NCBI RefSeq assembly: GCF_009930875.1
Contig: NZ_CP025249.1
Location: forward strand, 1,178,001-1,242,000
DNA length: 64,000 bases
Direction: 5' to 3'
Origin: Actinomyces sp. 432
GTDB taxonomy: Bacteria; Actinomycetota; Actinomycetes; Actinomycetales; Actinomycetaceae
In this document: piece after piece, positions 8,051-17,100 of the stretch
Numbering within the stretch: position 1 is the first letter of the stretch
Layout: every line of letters begins with the position of its first letter
The notes under the pieces: generated by a model
Told to the model about the DNA's origin: nothing
What the model saw: only the letters and a program-made list of their open reading frames with translations
The model's database searches: none
Program-made: the position numbers and the translations under genes

Positions 8051-8916
8051 ACAGTTCTACCGCCATGGCCGCTGTGCTGGCCGGTGCCCTTATCGGCGCC
8101 GGACTGTTCCTGCTGCTCGCCTTCGCCCTGGGCGCAGACCCTCTCCCCGGCCGCGTACCGGGCGCCGGCGGCGGTCGGCAGCTGCTCGCCGGTCGACCGC
8201 TGTGGCGGCTCGCCCTGGCCGGCGGCATCGCCGTCGCCTTGCTGGTACTGACTCGCTGGCTCGTGCTGGCGGCGGCCGGCGGTGTGCTGGTGGTCGTATG
8301 GCCGCTGCTGTTCGGCGGTGCCCGACAGGAGCGGGAGGCAGCAGCCAGAATCGAGGCGCTGGCGACCTGGGCGGAGTCGCTGCGCGACACGATCGCCGGA
8401 GCCGTCGGCCTGGAGCAGGCCATCCCCGCCACCGTCTACGCCGCCGCACCGATTATTCGCGAGGACCTCGCACTACTGGCCGACCGGATGCGCGTGCGGG
8501 TGCCGCTCGCCACCGCACTGCGCCAGTTCGCCGACGACCTGGACGACCCAACCGCAGACCTGATCGTGTCCGCACTGATTATGAACTCGCGGCTGCGCGG
8601 CCCCGGGCTGCGCCAGCTGCTGGGCTCGCTAGCCGAAACGGCCCGCGCCGAGCTGGACATGCGCCAGCGCGTCTCCGCCTCCCGCGCCGGGACCCGGCGC
8701 TCGGCCCAGATCGTCGTCGTGTTCTCAGTGATCGTCATGCTGGGACTCGCGCTATTCAACCGCAGCTTCGTGGAGCCCTACGCCAGCGCGCAGGGTCAGC
8801 TGGTCCTGCTGGTGGTGGCCGGGCTGTTCGCCGTCGGCCTGATGTGGATGCGGCGCCTTGCCGGCGTGGTGCTACCGCGCCGTTTCCTGACCGTCACGAA
8901 CGGGGACGCCGCATGA
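8047..8916 (+). CDS. tadB: Tad inner-membrane platform protein TadB
   Basis: The protein is 289 aa from the ATG at 8047, which overlaps the cpaF stop. A longer upstream frame within cpaF is a shadow. There are N-terminal hydrophobic helices (about residues 5-30 and 55-85), a cytoplasmic T2SSF-type helical domain, and two C-terminal membrane helices (about residues 225-275). TadB forms the membrane platform on which CpaF acts. It lacks catalytic motifs, as expected. The gene is coupled by ATGA overlap to tadC. The assignment rests on the T2SSF-like topology and operon position. Confidence 0.85.
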   Translation: MNSSTAMAAVLAGALIGAGLFLLLAFALGADPLPGRVPGAGGGRQLLAGRPLWRLALAGGIAVALLVLTRWLVLAAAGGVLVVVWPLLFGGARQEREAAARIEALATWAESLRDTIAGAVGLEQAIPATVYAAAPIIREDLALLADRMRVRVPLATALRQFADDLDDPTADLIVSALIMNSRLRGPGLRQLLGSLAETARAELDMRQRVSASRAGTRRSAQIVVVFSVIVMLGLALFNRSFVEPYASAQGQLVLLVVAGLFAVGLMWMRRLAGVVLPRRFLTVTNGDAA

Positions 8917-9836
8917 GCATCTGGATCCTGGTCGGCGGAGCCGTCAGCGGTGCCGGGGTGCTACTGCTGACGCTGCTCATCGCTCCTCCGCGCGTACAGC
9001 CCGCACCGGCACTGGCCGAGCTGGACACGCTGCGGGACGAGAGCAGGCTGCGCCGCGACGCCCGGCGCCTCAACCCCGCTGAACGCGCCCTGCCCGACTG
9101 GATCGACGTGGTCGGCTTCCGAGCGGCGGCGCTGCTGCGGCGCACTGGAGTCGACCTGGGCTCCCTGAGCGCTGACCTGGCCGTCATGGGAAGGTCCCTG
9201 GAGCGGCACCTGGTGACGTCGCTGCTGTACGGGCTGGTCGCGTTCACCGCACCACTGGCCCTGGTGGGTGCCGCAACCGCGCTCGGCGCTATCACCTCCT
9301 GGGAGACTCCGGTCCTGGTGTGCACCGTGCTCGGCCTGCTGGCCCTGGTCCTGCCCACTGTCCGCCTGCGCGGGCAGGCCGACGAGGCGCGCCGTGACTT
9401 CCGGCACGTGGTGGGCTCCTACCTGGACCTGGTGTCAATGTCCCTGGCTGCCGGCCGGGGTGTGCCCGAGGCCCTCGACGCGGCCTCGACCCTGTCTGAC
9501 GACCCGGCCATGGTGCGCATCCGCGACGCCCTGGCCGCAGCCCGCCTACGCGGCGAGACCCCCTGGGCCGCCATGGGCGGCCTCGGGGACCGGCTGCGGA
9601 TTGACGAGCTGCGCGACCTGTCGGCCGCACTCGGGCTCGTAGCCGAGGACGGGGCCAAGATCCGTGAATCCCTGGCCGCCCGGGCCACCAGCATGCGGCG
9701 GCGCGAACTGGCCGACGCGGAGGGCAAGGCTGGGGAAAGCTCCGAATCCATGCTGGTGGCCCAGCTCATCATCGCCATGGGCTTCATCGTGTTCCTCGTA
9801 TACCCGGCCCTCGCCGGGATCATTGGCGGCACGTGA
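8913..9836 (+). CDS. tadC: Tad inner-membrane platform protein TadC
   Basis: A 307-aa T2SSF-type protein that pairs with TadB. One N-terminal helix (residues 3-24) and a hydrophobic hairpin (about residues 105-150) come first. A cytoplasmic domain follows with the family pattern L-D-L-V-S-M-S-L-A-A-G-R-G at about residues 171-183, and a C-terminal membrane helix ends the protein. I set the start at the ATG at 8913, in ATGA overlap with tadB, because the longer open frame upstream is a tadB shadow. A 55-bp gap precedes the pilin gene, the only real gap among the Tad genes. Confidence 0.85.
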   Translation: MSIWILVGGAVSGAGVLLLTLLIAPPRVQPAPALAELDTLRDESRLRRDARRLNPAERALPDWIDVVGFRAAALLRRTGVDLGSLSADLAVMGRSLERHLVTSLLYGLVAFTAPLALVGAATALGAITSWETPVLVCTVLGLLALVLPTVRLRGQADEARRDFRHVVGSYLDLVSMSLAAGRGVPEALDAASTLSDDPAMVRIRDALAAARLRGETPWAAMGGLGDRLRIDELRDLSAALGLVAEDGAKIRESLAARATSMRRRELADAEGKAGESSESMLVAQLIIAMGFIVFLVYPALAGIIGGT

Positions 9837-9891
9837 GGCTCTCGGCATGACCCGATCCGTCCGGAAAACAACCCTGTAGAAAGGAACGAAC

Positions 9892-10110
9892 ATGCTCCGC
9901 CTGATCTGCACACTTCAAGTCATCGCTGGTGACCTCACCACCACGGTCCGAGACCGGCTCAACTCCCACGACGGGGAGAAGGGCGCATCCACGGTCGAGT
10001 GGGTCATCATCACCGGATTCCTCATCGTGCTGGCCGCACTCGTCGGACGCGCCGTCTACAGCCTCGTCCAGGACGCCGCATCCAACCTCAAGGCGCCGGG
10101 CCTGGGCTGA
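9892..10110 (+). CDS. Flp-type prepilin-like small protein
   Basis: A 72-aa protein with a hydrophilic leader of about 30 residues ending in Glu-Lys-Gly, followed by A-S-T-V-E and a single hydrophobic helix (about residues 36-58). The Gly at the processing point and Glu at mature position +5 are the hallmarks of Flp/TadE prepilins cut by a TadV/CpaA-type peptidase. No such peptidase gene is seen in this window. The start has AGGAA 6 nt upstream. It is the best candidate for the major pilin, being small and the first of four pilin-like genes. Confidence 0.75.
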   Translation: MLRLICTLQVIAGDLTTTVRDRLNSHDGEKGASTVEWVIITGFLIVLAALVGRAVYSLVQDAASNLKAPGLG

Positions 10111-10114
10111 GCGC

Positions 10115-10531
10115 ATGACTTCGTCGGCAGCGCCGCTTACGCGGCTCCGGGAGGAGACCGGCGCGTCCTCGGTGGAGCTCCTGGTCTTCTTCCCTCTGCT
10201 CATGCTCATCATCCTCGTCACCGTGCAGGTCGCCCTGTCCTGGTACGGCAATGAGGTGGCCATCGCCACCGCCCGGGAAACGGCCCGGGTGGTGCGCGAG
10301 GGCGGCACTACGGCGGCGGAGCTCGCTCAGGCAGAGGCCGACGGCGCCCAGTACGCCACCCGGGTGGGCGGTGGCCGCGCACTCACCCACGTCAACGTGC
10401 ACATCGCCGCCGACGGCGACCAGGCGCGGATCACGGTTACCGGCACCTCCATGGACATCATCGGCGGGCTCGCCCCCGGCATTGAGGCAACCGTCACCGC
10501 ACCGATCGAGACTTTCCGGGAGGATACGTGA
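10115..10531 (+). CDS. TadE-like pseudopilin
   Basis: A 138-aa protein with a short basic leader, then E-T-G-A-S-S-V-E-L at the processing site and one hydrophobic helix, the TadE signature. A globular domain of about 100 residues follows, rich in Thr and Ala. TadE proteins are minor pseudopilins of the Tad system processed by the prepilin peptidase. ATG at 10115 follows the previous stop by four bases. The GTG of the next gene overlaps its stop, so the pilin-like proteins are made in a coupled block. Confidence 0.8.
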   Translation: MTSSAAPLTRLREETGASSVELLVFFPLLMLIILVTVQVALSWYGNEVAIATARETARVVREGGTTAAELAQAEADGAQYATRVGGGRALTHVNVHIAADGDQARITVTGTSMDIIGGLAPGIEATVTAPIETFREDT

Positions 10532-10968
10532 CAGGCGCTCCTTTTACCCCTTCCGCGCGTCGGCACGCCCGACGACGCGGCGAGCGCGGCACCATGTCGG
10601 TGGAGATGGTCGTGATTGCTCCGGCCCTGCTCATGATCGTCATGCTCGTTGTGGCTGCAGGGCGCTGGGTCTCCGCCGAGGGCATGACTCAGGCCGCGGC
10701 GCGTGACGCTGCTCGCGCAGCCTCCATGGAGCGCTCCGCCGGCATGGCGGCCAGCGCGGCCGCGGCCAGCCTGGCGGTTGCTGACACCGCCAACGCCGAG
10801 TGCAGCTCGGCCACCGACGTGTCCGGCTTCTCCCGGGGAGGCTCGGTGAAGGTCACCGTCAGCTGCCGAGTGCGGCTGGCTGACCTCGGCCTGGTGTTCC
10901 TGCCCGGCACCACCACCGTTACCTCCAGCTCGATCTCGCCGGTCGACACCTGGAGGGGAACCCGATGA
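10528..10968 (+). CDS. TadE/TadF-like pseudopilin
   Basis: A 146-aa protein starting at the GTG at 10528, with GGGAGGA just upstream and a four-base overlap with the preceding stop. An Arg-rich leader ends in E-R-G-T-M-S-V-E, the same processing-site pattern as its neighbours, then a hydrophobic helix and a small exported domain with a Cys pair (one near residue 90, one near residue 110) that could form a disulfide. It is a second TadE-family minor pseudopilin. The stop overlaps the next start (ATGA). Confidence 0.78.
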   Translation: MTGAPFTPSARRHARRRGERGTMSVEMVVIAPALLMIVMLVVAAGRWVSAEGMTQAAARDAARAASMERSAGMAASAAAASLAVADTANAECSSATDVSGFSRGGSVKVTVSCRVRLADLGLVFLPGTTTVTSSSISPVDTWRGTR

Positions 10969-11393
10969 GGACACGCCCCCACGAGCGTGGCTCGACATCG
11001 GTATTCGCCGTGATCGTCGCCGCGGTACTTATGGCGCTGGCCGGGCTGTGCATTGACGGCGGCAAGGTCCTCAACGCCCGCGCCACCCTCACCGACACCG
11101 CCGAGCAGGCCGCCCGCGCAGGCGCCCAGGAGATCTCCTCCGGCTCCATGCGCGGCGCTACCCGCTTCAGCCTCGACGCGGCGGCCGCGCGCACGGCCGC
11201 CGGCAGGCACCTGGCCGCCTCGGGCATCAGTGTCGACAGCTTCACTGTCTCCACGACCGGCCAGGATGTGGTGGTCAGCGTCGAGGAGGAGGTGCCCACC
11301 ACCATGCTTCGCATCGTGGGCGTGGATTCCGTGCACGTGAGCGCTACCGGCACAGCCCACGCCGCAATCGGCATCAACCAGGAGGAATCGTGA
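10965..11393 (+). CDS. TadG/Rv3654c-like pilus-associated protein
   Basis: A 142-aa protein. A short basic leader with E-R-G-S-T-S-V-F precedes a hydrophobic helix (about residues 12-32), and then D-G-G-K-V-L-N-A-R, typical of the Flp-pilus-assembly TadG N-terminal domain, in which membrane anchoring is followed by an Ala-rich helix. It lacks the von Willebrand A domain of long TadG proteins, as usual in actinobacterial Tad loci. It overlaps its neighbours by four bases on each side, with the next gene starting at a GTG. Confidence 0.75.
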   Translation: MRTRPHERGSTSVFAVIVAAVLMALAGLCIDGGKVLNARATLTDTAEQAARAGAQEISSGSMRGATRFSLDAAAARTAAGRHLAASGISVDSFTVSTTGQDVVVSVEEEVPTTMLRIVGVDSVHVSATGTAHAAIGINQEES

Positions 11394-12400
11394 CCCCGAC
11401 GCTTCAGCGGACAACACCGGGCCCGGCCCGCTTCCGCTCCCTGACGCCGGAGCAGCGCGAGCCCGCGTGGCGCTCCGTCCTGTCCGCCCTCGTGCTCGCC
11501 GCCGTGATCCTCGGCCTTCCCTGCCTCATGCTGTGGCAGGTGGGGCCGCCGCCCCTGCCGCGGCAGCTGGACGTCTCCCTGCTGACGCGTGCGGTCACCG
11601 GTCAGACCGTGCTCGGTGTACTTACCTGGGTGGTGTGGCTCGCATGGCTGCAGTTCACGGTATGCACCGTGGTCGAGGTTGCCTCCGCGCTGCGCGGACG
11701 CGGCCTGCCCGCGCACGTGCCGCTGTCAGGCGGCACCCAGGCGCTCGTGCGCCGACTGGTTACCTCTGCGCTCGTGCTGGGCGCCGTCGCCGCCCCCGCC
11801 GCCGCGGCGGCACCGGTCACCGCCCCGGAGCCCGCCCCGGTCGCGGCCGTGCAGGCACAGGTCGCCCAGGACGCGGCCCCCGCCTCGCTAGGCCGGGACG
11901 CGGCCCCCGCCGCAAGCGGGCCAGACGCGCGCACGCAGGCGGAAACTCAGGGTGACCAGGCCCAGACGGTGCGCTACATGCTCGGTGACATCGAGCTGCC
12001 GGCCGATGTCGGGGCCGAGCTCGTCGGCCAGCGGGTCTACGTGGTCCAGCCCCCGGAGGGCCGCTACCACGACAACATGTGGGACATCGCCGAGCGCACC
12101 CTGGGTGACGGCCGTGCCTACCGGCAGATCTACGACCTCAACGTCGGCAGGGTCCAGCCCGACGGGCGCTCCCTCGAGCTCGCCCGGCTCATCCAGCCCG
12201 GCTGGTACCTCATCGTGCCCGAATCCGCGCAGGACGTTGACCGTGTCGTCGCCATCGCGGGCGATGACGGCGCGCAGGCGGATACGACCACCGGAAGCGA
12301 TACGGCGCCGGGAGACGCCGACGCGTCCTCAACCTCCATGGCCCCAGCAGCGCCGTGGCCACGGTGCCGGACGTCCCCCCGGCGCAAATGCCCGCCATAG
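11390..12400 (+). CDS. LysM membrane protein, likely N-terminal half of LysM-BTAD protein
   Basis: This 336-aa frame has two membrane helices (about residues 25-50 and 75-100), a third Ala-rich one (about 125-147), and a LysM-like domain (about 215-285) with the pattern M-W-D-I-A-E-R-T-L-G-D-G and I-Y-D-L-N, which binds glycan. In related actinobacterial Tad loci one long protein carries membrane helices, LysM and then a BTAD domain. Here the last residues (P-R-C-R-T-S-P-R-R) are atypical, and the missing C-terminal half continues in another frame from about 12346. One extra C in the C4 run at 12342-12345 would join both into a 906-aa protein with a natural junction. Start GTG overlaps the previous stop. 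Confidence 0.7.
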   Translation: MTPTLQRTTPGPARFRSLTPEQREPAWRSVLSALVLAAVILGLPCLMLWQVGPPPLPRQLDVSLLTRAVTGQTVLGVLTWVVWLAWLQFTVCTVVEVASALRGRGLPAHVPLSGGTQALVRRLVTSALVLGAVAAPAAAAAPVTAPEPAPVAAVQAQVAQDAAPASLGRDAAPAASGPDARTQAETQGDQAQTVRYMLGDIELPADVGAELVGQRVYVVQPPEGRYHDNMWDIAERTLGDGRAYRQIYDLNVGRVQPDGRSLELARLIQPGWYLIVPESAQDVDRVVAIAGDDGAQADTTTGSDTAPGDADASSTSMAPAAPWPRCRTSPRRKCPP

Positions 12401-14109
12401 GTGCGCTCATGGCCGCCGTACTCACTGCGGCCCTTGCCGAGCGGAGACGACGTGCTACGCCGACGGCGCCAGGAGATGAAGCCCTTGAGCTCGCCCGACT
12501 CATGCGGGTGGGTGCAGATCCGCGGCGCGCCGACCGCCTGAATCGGATTCTGCACAGCCTCCACGGCCTGCCCGGGCGCCCCGTGCCGTACGCCGTGGTC
12601 GTTGACGACGACGCCTGCAGACTCCTCCTGCCGCGCCCGCTCCCACAGGCTCCGCACCCATGGACGACCAACGACGACGGCTCCACCTGGACCCTGCCGG
12701 CAGGGGCGGAACCCGCCCCGCCCAGCGACGTTGCGGCCGCCGCGACCTCCGACTGCTCGGGACTGGTAACCATGGGCCGCGACGAGCAGGGGGCCGATAT
12801 CCTCATCAACCTGGGGGCGGTCGACGGAGACGTGGTGGTCGGAGGAGAGCCGACCATGGCCGCCGAACTCATCGCCGCACTGGCGCTGGAGCTGTGCACC
12901 AACCCGTGGTCTCAGGGCAACTCGGTGATCACGGTGGGACTGCCAGGAAGTCTGCAACGCATTGCCGGCGAGCGGATGCAAACCGCCATGGAACTCGACG
13001 ACGTCATGGACGCCCACCCGGCTGCGGCCGAGGACGTCCTGTCCGGGCATCGCCGCGGTGAGCAGGTCTTCGTCCTGGCCGCCGGCCAGGAGACAGCGCA
13101 GGCGAAACACGACTTCAACCTCATCAGGACGGGCCGGGCTGAAGGCGCTCGCTGGAGGATCGATCTCGACGCCTCCGGCACCGCGCGCATTGATCCGCTG
13201 GGAGTGACCGTGACCGCTACGCGGGCGACCGAGTCCGAATTGGACGGGCTGGTTGGGCTGCTCGCGCCCGCCGCCCCCGCACCCCCGGGAGACGATTCGC
13301 GTCCTCCCGTGCCGGATCCGCCGGAACCACCGCTCTCCACCGCGGCCTTGCGGGCGGCATCGGTCCGGATCCTGGTGCTGGGGCCGGCTGCCGTCCACGC
13401 TCCCGCACCCGCCGAGCCGGAGCGCCTCGACCTGCTGACCGAGGCGGCGGTCTGCCTTGCCCTGCACCCCGAAGGCATCAGGCCCGGTGCGTTCGGAGCT
13501 ATGCTCTGGCCGCTCGGCGTCACTAGTGATGTGATCGCCGCCACGGTGCAGCGGTTGCGTGACTGGCTCGGCACCGACTCGCAAGGCGTGCCGCACGTGC
13601 GTCAGGACGCCGAGGGGCGGCTGACGCTCGGGCCGGAAGTGGTTTGCGACTGGGACGTACTGCGCTCCCTGCTATCCGCATCCCGGCACAGTGAGATACA
13701 CCGCGAGGCCGAGCTTCTGCTCGAAGCCCTGCGGCTGGTGCGCGGTCCTGTGGGTGAGGCGTCCCGGACGGAACGCTATAGCTGGCTGGCCCGCGTGCGC
13801 ACGGCCCGTCAGGCCGATGCGCTGATCACCGACGCCGCTCACCGAGCGGCCCAGATCCTGCACGACACCGACCCTGAAGGGGCGGCGCTCGCGGTGGACA
13901 CCGGCCTGAAGGTGGTCGACCTGGACCAGCGGCTGTGGCGCGACCGTCTGCGGCTCGCGGCCGACCGAGGCCGTGACGAGCTGATCGCCTGCACTAACAG
14001 CCTGCTGGACCTCACCGGCGTGGAGGACGTCTCGCACGTGGACCCGGCTACCGCGGCTCTGGTCGAGGAACTGGCTCCCGGAGCGTCGATCCGCCGGGCC
14101 ACCGCCTGA
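12355..14109 (+). CDS. BTAD-like regulator, likely C-terminal half of LysM-BTAD protein
   Basis: This frame is 584 aa if counted from the GTG at 12355. No Shine-Dalgarno precedes that GTG, the next GTG at 12364 or the ATG at 12388, which argues that it is read as the continuation of the LysM frame. It begins with a membrane helix (about residues 12-28) followed by Arg residues. A central alpha/beta region matches the regulatory part of this protein family (D-G-D-V-V-V-G-G near 160). The C-terminal part (about 360-575) is a DNA-binding-like segment plus a BTAD tetratricopeptide-like bundle. BTAD proteins are transcriptional activators; here it may sense the envelope through LysM and control the Tad locus (inference). 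Confidence 0.7.
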   Translation: MATVPDVPPAQMPAIGALMAAVLTAALAERRRRATPTAPGDEALELARLMRVGADPRRADRLNRILHSLHGLPGRPVPYAVVVDDDACRLLLPRPLPQAPHPWTTNDDGSTWTLPAGAEPAPPSDVAAAATSDCSGLVTMGRDEQGADILINLGAVDGDVVVGGEPTMAAELIAALALELCTNPWSQGNSVITVGLPGSLQRIAGERMQTAMELDDVMDAHPAAAEDVLSGHRRGEQVFVLAAGQETAQAKHDFNLIRTGRAEGARWRIDLDASGTARIDPLGVTVTATRATESELDGLVGLLAPAAPAPPGDDSRPPVPDPPEPPLSTAALRAASVRILVLGPAAVHAPAPAEPERLDLLTEAAVCLALHPEGIRPGAFGAMLWPLGVTSDVIAATVQRLRDWLGTDSQGVPHVRQDAEGRLTLGPEVVCDWDVLRSLLSASRHSEIHREAELLLEALRLVRGPVGEASRTERYSWLARVRTARQADALITDAAHRAAQILHDTDPEGAALAVDTGLKVVDLDQRLWRDRLRLAADRGRDELIACTNSLLDLTGVEDVSHVDPATAALVEELAPGASIRRATA

Positions 14110-14125
14110 GGCGGGCGGAAAGCTC

Positions 14126-17100
14126 ATGCGCGTGCTGCTAAGCGTTCAGCCGTCCGCCGCCGATGTGCGGCGCACACGCGACTTCATCGTCACCGCCCAG
14201 GCGGAGTCCACTGTCGGTGAGCTCGCCGACGCACTCGCCGACGTGCTGCCCGGCACGCCCGATGGGATGCCCACCGAGCAGCCGCTCACGCTCGTGGTCG
14301 ACCGGCCCGCAACCAGCGAAGCGGGCTCCGTGCCCCCGTCCCTGTGGCATGGCGCCACCCGCCTGAACCCGCAGGAGCGGCTCGGGCAGGGGGCAGTACA
14401 CGACGGCATGGTGCTGGGGCTGGGAGGCCCTATTGCCGATGCGGACGAGCCCGACGGCCTGGTCGAGCTGCGGATCATTTCCGGGGCCGGGGCCGGCACG
14501 GTGCGCAGGCTGGGCCTGGGGCGATACACGATCGGCGGCGCCGACGCCGATATCTGCTTGGAGCTGCAGGACGCCGACGTGCTGGCCGATCTGGTCGTGT
14601 TCTCGGGCGGCCGGGCCGTGTTGAGCCCGCGCGACGACGCCGCAGATCGCCTCATGCGCCCCGCGCCCGCCCGGAGGTACGCCCTGCCGGGACCACTCGT
14701 CCTCGGGCTGAAGCAGGAGCCCGTGCCCTCCAAGAAGCGGCGTCGGCGACGCAAGGCCCGCGCACAGGACGATGACACCGCCGCACCGACCCTGGAGGAG
14801 CAGGAACCGGACGCGCCCCGCAGGCTCGTGGAACTGGATCGGCGTCCCCTGCAACCCGACACCAGCTGGGAGGAGGGGGCGGTGCTGACCGTCGGACACA
14901 CCCAGCTGACGATCGGCCAGGTACCGCCTGCCGACGCGGTGGCCACTCCCACTCCCGGCGCGCCCACCATCGACTTCAATAGGCCACCGCGCCTGGCCCG
15001 CCCCACACGAGAGCGGGTGTTCACCCTGCCGCGCGAGCCGCAGCAGCCACGCAAGCAGCCCTTCCCACTGGCCCTGCTCCTGTCACCACTGATCATGGGT
15101 GGTGGGATGTACCTCCTCACTCACAGGGCGGCGACACTGCTGTTCTTGGTGCTGTCCCCGATCATGATGCTGGCCAATCGCATGCAGGGCCGTTCCACCC
15201 GAAAGCGCAGCTACCGCGAGGATCTGCGGCGCTACCGCCGGCAGAAGGCCGACACCGAGGCTGCTGCGCACCGGGCCCTGCTGGACGAGCGCGGACTGCG
15301 GCGCCTGGACTACCCGGACCCGGCCGAGATCCTGCTGCGAGCCACAGGCCCGCGTTCGGGACTGTGGGAGCGCCGTCCCGGAGACCCGGACTGGCTGGAC
15401 CTTCGGGTTGGCAGCGCGGACGTGCCCAGCGAGGTGGTGGTTCAGGATCCCACGCGCGCCTCCTATGAGGAGCCGCTGCGGTGGACCGTCCCCGACGTAC
15501 CTGCGACGGTGGGGCTGGGCCGACTCGGCGTCATCGGCATAGCCGGGGAGGAACGCCAACGGGTGGCCGCGTCGCTGGTGGCGCAGGCCGCCGCACTGCA
15601 CTCCCCGGCGGAGCTGAACCTGGTCATACTCGCCGACCCGGAGCGGGCCGACCCCTCCCGGTCGGACTGGGACTGGGCACGCTGGCTGCCCCACCTGCGC
15701 AACCCCGAGGGAGTCGGGGCGCGCGCCCGCGTCGGGCTTGATGCGCAGACGGTCCCGCGCCGCATCAACGAGCTGCTGGACCTGATCGACTCCCGGCAGG
15801 GAGCCGGCGGCGGGCAAACCTCCGTCATGGTGGTGCTGGACGGGTCCCGAGCGCTGCGGCTGCTACCCGGAGTGGTGCGCATCCTGCGGGAGGGGCCGCA
15901 GCTGGGCCTCCACCTGTTGTGCCTCGACGTAGACCGGACGGCACTGCCGGAGGAGTGCCGGGCAGTGGTCAACACCGGCCCCGGACCGGTCACGATCGCC
16001 GAAACCGGCCGTGACGAGATCGAGCAGGTCGTACTCGATCTGGTCCCCGCTGGTTGGTGCGAGCGGGTGGCCCGCGCCCTGGCTCCGATTCGGGACGTAT
16101 CCGCCGCGGGCGCGGAGGGCTCCATCCCGACCAGCTCCAGATTCCTAGACGCAGTCGGCATGGCCGAGCCCACACCCCAGGGGGTGCTGCAGGCGTGGCG
16201 GCAGACCGGCCGTACCACCCGGGCCGTTATCGGCGAGGATGAGGAGGGGCTGTTCGCGGTGGACATCCGTGCCGACGGGCCGCACGCGCTGGTTGCAGGC
16301 ACCACGGGCTCGGGCAAGTCGGAGCTGCTGCAGACCCTCATTGCCTCCCTGTGCGTGGGCAACTCACCCGATGACATGACCTTCGTCCTGGTCGATTACA
16401 AGGGCGGCGCCGCCTTCAAGGACTGCTCACGTCTGCCGCACACCGTGGGCATGGTTACCGACCTCGACGGGCATCTCACCGCCCGCGCACTCGAGTCCCT
16501 GGGCGCCGAGCTGCGCCGACGCGAACTACAGCTCGCCCGCGCCGATGCCAAGGACATCGAGGACTACGTGGCGGCCATGTCCCCCGGCGACGAGCCCATG
16601 CCGCGGCTGATGCTCATCATCGACGAGTTTGCGGCGCTGGTAGCCGAGCTTCCGGACTTCGTCACCGGGCTGGTTGACATCGCGCGCCGGGGCCGCTCGC
16701 TGGGAGTGCATCTGGTCCTGGCCACGCAGCGTCCGGCCGGAGTGGTGTCCGCCGAGATCAAGTCCAATACCAACCTACGTATCGCCCTGCGCGTCACCGA
16801 CGAGGCGGACTCGAACGACGTCATCGAATCGGCAGCCTCCGCCCAGATCCCGCCTTCCATCCCCGGCCGTGCCTACGCCCGGCTGGGGCACGCCAGCCTG
16901 CGTCAGTTCCAGGCCGCTCGCGTAGGCGGGCGTCCCCGCGGCGCCGCCCCACAGGCACCGCTGCGCACTAGTCCCTTGACCCTGGCGGAGATGTCACGAC
17001 CCGAGCCGGCCCCGCCCCAGCTGGAGGAGGACGTCTCCATCCCCACTGACCTGGCCACTCTCGTGGACGCCATGAACCAGGCTCACGCCGAGACCGGGCG

